Position numbers and translations under genes: made by a program. The notes beneath the pieces are model-generated. The model saw only the letters and a program-made list of their open reading frames with translations. It was not told the DNA's origin and made no database searches. From positions 1 through 64,000 of the forward strand of contig NZ_JADKRZ010000003.1 in assembly GCF_015350905.1 (NCBI RefSeq): a DNA stretch of 64,000 nt, written 5' to 3'. Within the stretch, counting starts at the first letter, position 1; every line of letters starts with the position of its first letter. Source of the stretch: Curtobacterium sp. VKM Ac-2865 (GTDB taxonomy: Bacteria > Actinomycetota > Actinomycetes > Actinomycetales > Microbacteriaceae). Below are positions 33,463 to 41,041 of the stretch, piece after piece.

Positions 33463-34536
33463 GTGACGATCACGAACAACGGGGCCATCGGTCACCGCGT
33501 CGCCCTCTCGCTGCTCGGGGTCCGGGTCGCCGCCCCGGTGCACCGTGAGGGCGGCGCCGGACCCTCGGACGACGGCCACGTCCTGTTCGAGGGCCTGCAG
33601 GCGGCACTGCCCGTGAACGCGACGAGCCCGTACACCGTCGCCGACGGCAAGCTCATGCTCGAGGGCGCCGACCTCGGCCTGTCCGTCGAACCGGTGGCGC
33701 GTCCGCGCTTCTACGACATGTCGACCGCCGACGGCACCCCGTACGAGCAGATCGCCAGGCTGCACGGTGCCGAGGTCCTCGCGACGACCGTCGTGCAGAC
33801 CTGCATGCGGTACGACGAGGCGGAGCGCTGCCGCTTCTGCTCGATCGAGGAGTCCCTGCGTGCGGGCAGCACGATCGCGGTCAAGACACCGGCGATGCTG
33901 GCCGAGGTCGCCGAGGCAGCGGTCCGGCTCGACGGCGTCACGCAGATGGTGATGACGACCGGCACGTCGAAGGGGCGCGACCGCGGCGCCACACACCTGG
34001 CCCGCTGTGTCCGCGCGATCAAGGAGCGCGTCCCCGAGCTCGGCATCCAGGTGCAGTGCGAGCCACCGGCCGACCTGTCGACGATCACCGACCTGTACCA
34101 GGCGGGAGCGCGGAGCATCGGCATCCACGTCGAGTCGATGGACGACGACGTCCGCCGCCGCTGGACGCCCGGCAAGGCCCGGGTCCCGCTCGACGAGTAC
34201 CGCGCCGCCTGGCGCGAGGCGGTCCGCGTCTTCGGCTGGAACCAGGTCTCGACCTACCTGATCGTCGGCATGGGCGAGGACCCGGACGAGCTCGTCGCGT
34301 CCGCCGCGGAGCTCATCGACATGGGCGTCTACCCGTTCATCGTGCCGTTCCGTCCGATCCGCGGGACGCTCGCGGTCGACGTGGACGGCGCGACCACCCC
34401 GCCGCGCGACGTCATGCACGACGTCACCCGCCGCGTCTCCGACCTCCTCCTCGCCGCCGGGATGCGCGGCGCCGACCAGGCCGCCGGCTGCGCCGCGTGC
34501 GGAGCCTGCTCGGTCCTCAGCACGACGGGAGCCTGA
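33463..34536 (+). CDS. MSMEG_0568 family radical SAM protein
   Basis: A 357-residue radical SAM protein of the Nit1C cluster. The iron-sulfur cysteines are Cys114, Cys123 and Cys126, giving C-x8-C-x2-C instead of the usual C-x3-C-x2-C. A second cluster site, C-x2-C-x2-C (343, 346, 349), is at the C-terminus. The barrel segments (MVMTTGTSKGRDRG, GIHVESMDDDVRRRW, TYLIVGMGEDPDEL) resemble biotin-synthase-like enzymes. GTG start follows the previous stop by 3 nt. The product is unknown. Confidence 0.9.
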   Translation: MTITNNGAIGHRVALSLLGVRVAAPVHREGGAGPSDDGHVLFEGLQAALPVNATSPYTVADGKLMLEGADLGLSVEPVARPRFYDMSTADGTPYEQIARLHGAEVLATTVVQTCMRYDEAERCRFCSIEESLRAGSTIAVKTPAMLAEVAEAAVRLDGVTQMVMTTGTSKGRDRGATHLARCVRAIKERVPELGIQVQCEPPADLSTITDLYQAGARSIGIHVESMDDDVRRRWTPGKARVPLDEYRAAWREAVRVFGWNQVSTYLIVGMGEDPDELVASAAELIDMGVYPFIVPFRPIRGTLAVDVDGATTPPRDVMHDVTRRVSDLLLAAGMRGADQAAGCAACGACSVLSTTGA

Positions 34537-34537
34537 C

Positions 34538-35977
34538 GTGGCGGTCTTCGACGTCCCCGCCCTGACGGGTCCCGCACCGGTCCGACCGGGTCCGACCGCC
34601 GACCCCGCCTGGGTCGTCGGCATCGCGGACAGTCGCGAGGTCGCCGAGCACCGTCGGCTCCGTCGCGACGCGTTCGTCGGCGAGCAGGGGCTCTTCGCCG
34701 GCAGCGACCACGACGACCTCGACGACGACCACCGCACGGTGGTGCTCGTCGCCCGGGCCACCGACGGCAGCGGCACGGTGCTCGGCGGCGTCCGCATCGC
34801 GCCCGCCACGATCCGGGACACGGGGTGGTGGACCGGCAGCCGGCTCGTCGTCGCACCGACCGCGCGCAACGCCACCGGCATCGGGCCCGCCCTCGTCCGA
34901 GCGGCCTGCGCCCTCGCGGAACAGCGCGGGGTCCTCCGCTTCGATGCCGTCGTGCAGGAGCACGCGGCGGTCCTGTTCCGACGCATCGGCTGGCAGGCCA
35001 CCGGCACCGACGTCATCGGTGGCGTCCCCCACCTGCGGATGCGCTGGCCGATCGACCGGTACCAGCGGCTCGTCGACACCACCAAGGCGCACCTCGCCGG
35101 GCTCTTCGGCGACGACCTGCCCGGTGGTCAGGGGTGGGTCGGCGACGACGGCGCCCCGGTCAGCGGCACCGACGTCGTCGCGGCCTGCGACGCGATCCTG
35201 CCGAGCATGGTGGAACGCGACCCCGAGTGGGCCGGGTGGTGCGGTGTCCTCGTCAACGTCAACGACCTCTCCGCCATGGGTGCGACCCCCACGGCGCTCC
35301 TCGACGCCGTCGCCGGCCGCGATGCGTCCTTCGTCGCCCGGGTCGTCCGCGGGCTCCGCCGGGCAGCCGACGCCTGGGGCGTGCCGATCATCGGCGGCCA
35401 CACCCAGCTCGGTGTCCCAGCAGCACTGTCGGTCACCGCGCTCGGCCGGACCACCGACCCGGTGCCGGGTGGCGGCGGACGGGCCGGACAGCGTCTGACG
35501 CTCACAGCCGACCTGACCGGAGGATGGCGCACCGGACACCGCGGTGCGCAGTGGAACAGCACCGAGGGCCGCGACCGGGCAGCCCTCCGCGACCTCGCCG
35601 CCACGGTCGCCCGGGCACGACCCGCCGCAGCGAAGGACGTCAGCATGGCCGGCATCGTCGGGACCGCCGGCATGCTCGCCGAGGCGTCCGGGTGCGGCGC
35701 GGTCCTCGACGTGGCCGACGTCCCGACCCCGCGGCTCGCCGCCACCGCCGACTGGCTCGGTTGCTTCCCCGGGTTCGCCATGCTCACGGCCGACGACCCC
35801 GGCGCCGGCAGGATGCGCTCCGCCGCCGCCGTCACCGCCGAGTGCGGGGAACTCACCGCTGCCCCCGGCGTCCGGCTGCGGTGGCCCGACGGCGAGGAGA
35901 CCGTCGCGATCACCGGCTCGGTCACCGGGCTCGGCCCCGCCACGGGGACCGCCGCGAGCACCGCCCTCGCCGGCTGA
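34538..35977 (+). CDS. GNAT acetyltransferase fused to an AIR-synthase-like domain
   Basis: A 479-residue two-domain protein. Residues about 25-170 are the MSMEG_0567/sll0786 N-acetyltransferase (LRRDAFVGEQGLF, GGVRIAPATIRDT, ATGIGPALVRAACALAEQ, LFRRIGWQATG). Residues about 175-475 are the sll0787 AIR-synthase (PurM-like) domain, with VNVNDLSAMGATPTALLDAV, IGGHTQLGV and AKDVSMAGIVGTAG. In cyanobacteria these are separate genes. The PurM-like half suggests ATP-dependent phosphorylation of a nitrogenous intermediate. GTG start. Confidence 0.9.
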   Translation: MAVFDVPALTGPAPVRPGPTADPAWVVGIADSREVAEHRRLRRDAFVGEQGLFAGSDHDDLDDDHRTVVLVARATDGSGTVLGGVRIAPATIRDTGWWTGSRLVVAPTARNATGIGPALVRAACALAEQRGVLRFDAVVQEHAAVLFRRIGWQATGTDVIGGVPHLRMRWPIDRYQRLVDTTKAHLAGLFGDDLPGGQGWVGDDGAPVSGTDVVAACDAILPSMVERDPEWAGWCGVLVNVNDLSAMGATPTALLDAVAGRDASFVARVVRGLRRAADAWGVPIIGGHTQLGVPAALSVTALGRTTDPVPGGGGRAGQRLTLTADLTGGWRTGHRGAQWNSTEGRDRAALRDLAATVARARPAAAKDVSMAGIVGTAGMLAEASGCGAVLDVADVPTPRLAATADWLGCFPGFAMLTADDPGAGRMRSAAAVTAECGELTAAPGVRLRWPDGEETVAITGSVTGLGPATGTAASTALAG

Positions 35978-35990
35978 CGGCACGCCACCG

Positions 35991-37136
35991 ATGCGCATCG
36001 CCCTGCTCACGTACTCCACGAAGCCCCGCGGCGGGGTGGTGCACACGCTCGCCCTCGCCGAGGCCCTCGCCGCGTCCGGCCACGACGTGACCGTCGGGAC
36101 GCTCGGCCGCGGCGGCGACGCGGTGTTCTTCCGCGCCGTCGACCCGAGGGTGACGATGCAGGTCGTCCCGTTCCCCGACGCATCCCCCGACGAGACCGTC
36201 GGTGAACGGATCGTCCGGTCGATCGAGGCGCTCCGTGCCGGCCTCGACCTGTCCGGCTTCGACGTCGTCCACGCGCAGGACTGCATCTCGTCGAACGCTT
36301 GCGACGGCGCCGTCCGCACCGTCCACCACCTCGACACGTTCACGACCACGCAGCTCGTCGCCTGCCACGACCGGGCCGTCCGCGAACCGGCCGCCCTGGT
36401 CTGCGTGTCCCGATCGGTCGCCGCCGAGGTCATGGCCTCCTACGACCGGTCGGCCACCGTCATCCCGAACGGCGTCGACGCCGCCCGGTTCACCGATGCC
36501 GCCAGCGACTCCCCGACGGCCGCCGCCGCCCGGGCCGCGTGGACCGATCGTCTCGGCCGGTACGTCCTCGCCGTCGGCGGCATCGAACCGCGCAAGGGCA
36601 CCATCGACCTGCTCCGCGCCTACGACCTGCTCCGGACCCGCGGCCACGACGACGTCGCACTCGTCCTCGCCGGCGGCGAGACCCTCTTCGACTACCGGCC
36701 CTACCGCGCCGAGTTCGACGCCCTGGTGCGCGAACGCGGGATCCCGGTGACGGAACTCGGCGTCGTCGACGACCCGAGCCTCCCGGCCCTGGTCGCCGGA
36801 GCCGCCGCCTTCTCCTTCGTCTCCACCAAGGAGGGATTCGGCCTGGCGGCCATGGAGGCGCTCGCCGCCGGCGTCCCGGTCGTCGCGCGCGACCTCCCCG
36901 TCCTCCGCGAGGTGTTCGGCGACACCGTCGCCTTCGCCGGGGACGTCGACGGCATCGCCGACGCACTCGGGTCCGCGCTGCACGACCCCGTGGACCCGCT
37001 GGCCGGACGCGCGCTCGCAGCGAGCTACTCGTGGAGCGCCGCCGCAGCCGCGCACGTCGAGCTGTACGGCCGGCTCCTCGACCGCTCCGGCGGCGCACCC
37101 GTCGGCCGGGTCCGGTCCGACGCGGTCCCCGCCTGA
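35991..37136 (+). CDS. MSMEG_0565 family glycosyltransferase (GT4 type)
   Basis: A 381-residue GT-B glycosyltransferase. It starts IALLTYSTKPRGGVVHTLAL with the donor-loop Gly-Gly, has a nucleotide-sugar fold with AVGGIEPRKGTIDLL, and the acidic E-x7-E motif in STKEGFGLAAMEALAAG. In a Nit1C cluster it probably modifies the same small molecule made by the other enzymes. Its stop overlaps the ligase start by 1 nt (TGATG). Confidence 0.9.
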   Translation: MRIALLTYSTKPRGGVVHTLALAEALAASGHDVTVGTLGRGGDAVFFRAVDPRVTMQVVPFPDASPDETVGERIVRSIEALRAGLDLSGFDVVHAQDCISSNACDGAVRTVHHLDTFTTTQLVACHDRAVREPAALVCVSRSVAAEVMASYDRSATVIPNGVDAARFTDAASDSPTAAAARAAWTDRLGRYVLAVGGIEPRKGTIDLLRAYDLLRTRGHDDVALVLAGGETLFDYRPYRAEFDALVRERGIPVTELGVVDDPSLPALVAGAAAFSFVSTKEGFGLAAMEALAAGVPVVARDLPVLREVFGDTVAFAGDVDGIADALGSALHDPVDPLAGRALAASYSWSAAAAAHVELYGRLLDRSGGAPVGRVRSDAVPA

Positions 37137-38632
37137 TGCGCGTCTCGATCTCGCGGGCGTTCACCGGGCTCGCGGACGAGGACCCCGACCGACTCGCCGT
37201 CGACGACGGCACCACCCGGTCGGACCGACGGACACTTGAGGAACGGTCCAACCGGTTGGCCTGGCTCCTCCTGGAGGCCGGGGTCACCCCCGATGCGTTC
37301 GTGACGGTCATCGGGTCCAACACCGTGGACACCGTGGTCGCCACCGTCGCGGCATGGAAGGCCGGCGCGACGCCCCAGCCGCTGTCACCCCGACTGCCGC
37401 CGAGCGACCGCGACGCCGTGCTCGACCTCGTCCGACCGGCGCTCGTCCTGACCGATCAGCCGATGGCGCAGCACCGGTCGATGCCCCTCACCGGCTGCGG
37501 TGTCGGGGACGGTGACGCCGCCGCGCTCCCCGACGCCGCGGCGCGCTCCTGGAAGGCACCGACCTCGAGCGGGAGCACCGGCACCCCGAAGGTCGTCGTC
37601 GCGGCGGCCTCGGCCCATGTCGACCGGGACGGACGGGTCGCTGCGTTCGTCCCGCGGCACGCGACGCAGCTCGTCGCCGGTCCGCTGCACCACGCGGCGC
37701 CGTTCGTCTACGCGATGCGCGGCCTGATGACCGGGCACGAGCTGGTCCTGCTCCCCCGCTTCGAGGCCGGAGCCTGGCTGTCGGCCGTCGAGCGGCACCG
37801 GGTCACGTGGGGCATGGTCGTGCCGACGATGATGTCGCGCGTCACCGCGCTCGGTCCGGACCGCCTGGCGAGCGCGGACGTGTCCTCGCTCGAGTCGGTC
37901 CTGCACATCGGGGCCGTCTGCCCGCCGCACGTGAAGCGCGCGTGGATCGACTGGCTCGGGCCCGACCGGGTCGTCGAGGTGTACTCCGGCACCGAGTCGA
38001 ACGGACTGACGATGATCACCGGCCGGGAGTGGGTCGAGCGGCCGGGCTCCGTCGGGCGAGCGGCCGGTGGCTCGGCGGTCCGCATCCTCCGACCGGACGG
38101 CACCATCGCCGGGCAGGACGAGATCGGACGCATCGAGTTCACCCGACCGGGGCCCGCGACCTACCGGTACCTCGGCCGACCGGAGCCCGCCGCAGACGCA
38201 TGGCACGGGCTCGGCGACATGGGCCACCTCGACGGCGACGGCTACCTGTACCTGGCCGACCGCGCCGACGACCGGATCGTCTCCGGCGGCGTCGACGTCT
38301 GGCCGGCCGCGATCGAGTCCGTGCTCGAGGCCCACCCCACCGTCCGGTCCTGCGTCGTCGTCGGGGTGCCGGACGACGACCTCGGCGAGCGAGTCCGAGC
38401 GGTCGTCGAGATCGGGGAGCACGACACCGCGGAGAACGACCTCGACGAGTCCGCCCTCGACCGGTGGGCCGCTGAGCGCCTCGACCCCGAGCGGCGGCCT
38501 CGCGAATGGGTCATCGTGCGCGAACCACTGCGCGACGACACCGGGAAGGTCCGCCGCTCCCGCTGGCGCGGAGCGGCGGCCGACCAGGGACCGCCACCGC
38601 CACCAGCACCGCCACCACCGAGAGAACCGTGA
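37136..38632 (+). CDS. AMP-dependent acyl-CoA synthetase/ligase
   Basis: A 498-residue adenylate-forming ligase. Core motifs are intact: P-loop SSGSTGTPK, YSGTESN (A5), GDMGHLDGDGYLYLADR (A7), IVSGGVDVWPAAIE (A8) and the terminal Lys in DTGKVRRSRW (A10). It ends in a proline run (PPPPPAPPPP). AMP ligases are known companions of Nit1C clusters; it could activate the acid released by the nitrilase. It overlaps the glycosyltransferase by 1 nt. Confidence 0.88.
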   Translation: MRVSISRAFTGLADEDPDRLAVDDGTTRSDRRTLEERSNRLAWLLLEAGVTPDAFVTVIGSNTVDTVVATVAAWKAGATPQPLSPRLPPSDRDAVLDLVRPALVLTDQPMAQHRSMPLTGCGVGDGDAAALPDAAARSWKAPTSSGSTGTPKVVVAAASAHVDRDGRVAAFVPRHATQLVAGPLHHAAPFVYAMRGLMTGHELVLLPRFEAGAWLSAVERHRVTWGMVVPTMMSRVTALGPDRLASADVSSLESVLHIGAVCPPHVKRAWIDWLGPDRVVEVYSGTESNGLTMITGREWVERPGSVGRAAGGSAVRILRPDGTIAGQDEIGRIEFTRPGPATYRYLGRPEPAADAWHGLGDMGHLDGDGYLYLADRADDRIVSGGVDVWPAAIESVLEAHPTVRSCVVVGVPDDDLGERVRAVVEIGEHDTAENDLDESALDRWAAERLDPERRPREWVIVREPLRDDTGKVRRSRWRGAAADQGPPPPPAPPPPREP

Positions 38633-38640
38633 GGAACACC

Positions 38641-39051
38641 ATGAGCACACCTGCCCCGACCAACGTCCTCGACGTGACCGTCGTAGACTCGAACCGAGCG
38701 CCCTGGGACCTCTTCGTCGTCCCGCAGACCGGCGCCGAGATCCCCAGCAAGGCGCTGGTCAGCGACCCGGACACGGGCATGCAGGTCTTCAAGATGCGCT
38801 ACCCAGCGGGCTTCGTCAACAAATGGCACACCCACTCGCACGCCCACGGCATGTACGTCCTCGACGGCGTCCTCCACACCCACCAGGGCGACCACGGCCC
38901 CGGCTCGTTCGTGTGGTTCCCGGAGGGCGGCTGGATGGAACACGGCGCGACTGAACACGGAGACGTCACCTTCCTGTTCATCACGAACAAGCCGTTCGAC
39001 ATCGCCTACGAAGGCGATGCTGTCCATCCGTACCCGCCGCACCTGACCTGA
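38641..39051 (+). CDS. Cupin-domain protein
   Basis: A 136-residue single cupin. Motif 1 is WHTHSHAHGMYVLDG with three or four metal-binding His, and motif 2 GPGSFVWFPEGGWMEHG. GAGGA precedes the ATG, 8 nt after the ligase stop, so it is the last gene of the nitrogen cluster. Cupins of this size are dioxygenases, isomerases or binding proteins. It is not a standard named member of Nit1C, so its role is open. Confidence 0.85.
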   Translation: MSTPAPTNVLDVTVVDSNRAPWDLFVVPQTGAEIPSKALVSDPDTGMQVFKMRYPAGFVNKWHTHSHAHGMYVLDGVLHTHQGDHGPGSFVWFPEGGWMEHGATEHGDVTFLFITNKPFDIAYEGDAVHPYPPHLT

Positions 39052-39066
39052 GCAGTGGACGCCGGC

Positions 39067-39708
39067 TCAGCCCTGCACGGTCGGCCGCGACGCAGCCACC
39101 GCCGCCGCGGCACCCGCGGACCGGATCAGGAGCCGCTGCCCGAGCCGGGTCATGTACCCGCCGTAGGACAGCGTCGCCGCTGCGGCACCAGCACCGACCC
39201 ACGACCACGCGAGCGGCCACGCCGATCCGTCGGCGAGCACCGCGACCACACCGGCGAGGCCCACGAGGGTGGTCCACGTCGCGATCCAGGTGTCGATCGA
39301 CCGCCGGAAGACGCGTGCCATCGGGTAGAAGTGCAGCCCGACGATGACCGCGATGGTCGGCACGGTGAACCGGTCGAGGCCGTTCGCCCCGAGGACCCCG
39401 ACCGCCACCCCGATGAGCAGCCCCTCGGCGCCGAACACCGCCCCGAACAGCGCGCCGTTCGGCTTCCGCGTCTGGTCCGACGCGCTGAGCATGGTGGACA
39501 TTCGCCGGCTGGCCACGAGGAGCCGGACCGCCTGCACGAGGAACAGCGCCGCCGCGGCGGCGCTCAGCCCCATGACCACCGTCGCGACCGGCACCGGCCA
39601 CCCGGTGAAGGTGTCGCTCGCCCACCAGAGCGAGAACACCGCCATCAGGACCAGACCTGCGGCGACACCGACGGCCAGCGCTCGGGGTGGACGCGTCTCG
39701 TCGCTCAT
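39067..39708 (-). CDS. Membrane protein of unknown function
   Basis: A 213-residue protein with six likely membrane helices (about 12-32, 40-62, 85-105, 110-128, 143-160, 165-183). I do not recognise the family. The ATG at 39708 is preceded by TAGGAT at 7 nt, so the transcript is leaderless; an in-frame start 21 nt earlier was rejected for that reason. It is convergent with the cupin gene (15-nt gap) and separated from the operon to its right by the 39737 palindrome. Confidence 0.75.
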   Translation of the reverse strand: MSDETRPPRALAVGVAAGLVLMAVFSLWWASDTFTGWPVPVATVVMGLSAAAAALFLVQAVRLLVASRRMSTMLSASDQTRKPNGALFGAVFGAEGLLIGVAVGVLGANGLDRFTVPTIAVIVGLHFYPMARVFRRSIDTWIATWTTLVGLAGVVAVLADGSAWPLAWSWVGAGAAAATLSYGGYMTRLGQRLLIRSAGAAAAVAASRPTVQG

Positions 39709-39736
39709 GGTCGCTATCCTAGGGCCCACCCGATAC

Positions 39737-39780
39737 CGGACGGGAGGCTCGTGGCGGCGCCACCACGAGCCTCCCGTCCG
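39737..39780. terminator. 44-nt palindrome (repeat family copy 3, one mismatch)
   Basis: The same element as at 9017 and 10587 with one base change (CCACCA for CCGCCA) near the centre. It lies 8 nt past the stop of the SMP-30 gene on the minus strand and should end the operon that begins at 44792. Confidence 0.85.
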
Positions 39781-39788
39781 TCATCCGG

Positions 39789-40658
39789 TCAAGGACCAGG
39801 GACCGTCACCCGGACCGCGCTGATGCGCCCGTCGCGCGTCTGCGCGGTCGTGGCCGGGTCGTAGCTGTCAGCAGTGGCCAGGTAGAGCGTGCGCCCGTCC
39901 GGACCACCGAGCGCGCAGTCGACGGCGCAGCGTCCCGGTGCGTCGATGCGGTCCGTGACCTCGCCGCCCTCGACCACGCGCAGGAACTCCCCCGTGTCGA
40001 CGGAGCACACCCAGACGGCGCCCTCGGCGTCGACGGTGCTGCCGTCCGGCGTGATGCCCTGCGGGAGTGCCGCCCACTCGCGGCGGCCGGTCAGGGAGCC
40101 GTCGGCCTCGATGTCGAACGCCGTCAGGCGTCCGGCCCAGGTCTCGCTCACGACCAGCGTGCGGGTGCCCGGCAACACGTTCGCGCTGTTCGGGAAGACC
40201 AGCCCGTCGGCAGCCAGGCGGGCCGAGCCGTCGGGTTCGACGACGTAGAGCGGGCCGGGGCGGAGTTCCTCGCCGCCGTACAGGTCGTAGCCGAAGGCAC
40301 CGATGTAGGTCCGACCGGTGGCGGCGTCGACCACCAGGTCGTTGACGAGGGACGACTCGATCGGCGACAGGTCGGCGAACACGCTCTGGGATCCGTCGGG
40401 CTCGACGGCCACGATCGCGCGGGCCTCCATCGCGCTGACGACCAGGCGGCCGTCCTGCAACCAGCCGAGGCCCGAGGACTGGCCGTCGACCGTCGTCTCC
40501 AGGCGGGGTCCCTGGTCGGTGGTCGGGTCGAGCGAGAAGACCTCGCCCGTGTGCATGTCCGAGTAACAGAGTCGGCCGTCGTGCCAGCGGTTGCCCTCGG
40601 GGAAGCGGATGCCGGTGACGACGTCGGTCGCGGTCGTGGGGTCCAGGGTGATGTGCAC
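39789..40658 (-). CDS. SMP-30/gluconolactonase-family lactonase
   Basis: A 289-residue six-bladed beta-propeller hydrolase. Metal ligands fit: Glu in GIRFPEGNRWHDG, Asn in FPNSANV or SLVNDLVVD, and Asp in ITPDGSTVDAEGAVWV. The family opens sugar lactones. The GTG at 40658 is chosen with GGCAGG 9 nt upstream. It is the last gene of the LacI-flanked minus operon, 5 nt after the small barrel gene. Confidence 0.88.
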   Translation of the reverse strand: MHITLDPTTATDVVTGIRFPEGNRWHDGRLCYSDMHTGEVFSLDPTTDQGPRLETTVDGQSSGLGWLQDGRLVVSAMEARAIVAVEPDGSQSVFADLSPIESSLVNDLVVDAATGRTYIGAFGYDLYGGEELRPGPLYVVEPDGSARLAADGLVFPNSANVLPGTRTLVVSETWAGRLTAFDIEADGSLTGRREWAALPQGITPDGSTVDAEGAVWVCSVDTGEFLRVVEGGEVTDRIDAPGRCAVDCALGGPDGRTLYLATADSYDPATTAQTRDGRISAVRVTVPGP

Positions 40659-40663
40659 GTCGA

Positions 40664-41041
40664 TCAGCCTGCCAGGCGGGCCGGGCCCGCGCTCGAGACG
40701 AGGTCCTCCAGGAACAGGACGCGGAAGTCCGCGACCCAGCCCTCCCACTCCGTGGCGAGCGCGGCGCCCGCGGTGGCGTTCTCGTGCTCGAAGTCGACGC
40801 GGGAGCTGATCACGATCACCTCGACGAGTTCCCACCCGTCGAGCGCGGTCAGTCCCCCGGCGACGCGGTAGTCCAGGAAGCCGAGGACCGACGGCATCGT
40901 GAGCATCCCCGGACGCACGGTGTCCCGGCTGAAGGTGCGGTAGTCGTCCTCGGTCAGGCCGTCGCGGAGCCGGAACAGCGTGAGGGCGATCTCGGGTGTG
41001 CGGCCGAGGTGCGCCAGGCCGAGGTCCGTCATGCCGGGCAT
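40664..41041 (-). CDS. Small protein, probable dimeric alpha/beta-barrel fold
   Basis: A 125-residue protein. The pattern IALTLFRLRDGLTEDDYRTF, VLGFLDYRVAGG and WELVEVIVISSRVDF resembles the ferredoxin-like dimeric alpha/beta barrel (EthD, NIPSNAP, stress-responsive barrel) group. I cannot name a family. The ATG at 41041 overlaps the peptidase stop by 1 nt (TGATG); a second ATG lies 9 nt in. It may act on a product of the neighbouring hydrolases. Confidence 0.72.
   Translation of the reverse strand: MPGMTDLGLAHLGRTPEIALTLFRLRDGLTEDDYRTFSRDTVRPGMLTMPSVLGFLDYRVAGGLTALDGWELVEVIVISSRVDFEHENATAGAALATEWEGWVADFRVLFLEDLVSSAGPARLAG

Noticed and set aside
32494-35085. An 863-codon open frame on the minus strand
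   Set aside because: Antisense to the Nit1C genes MSMEG_0572, radical SAM and GNAT-AIR; composition is Arg/Gly/Asp-rich shadow sequence.
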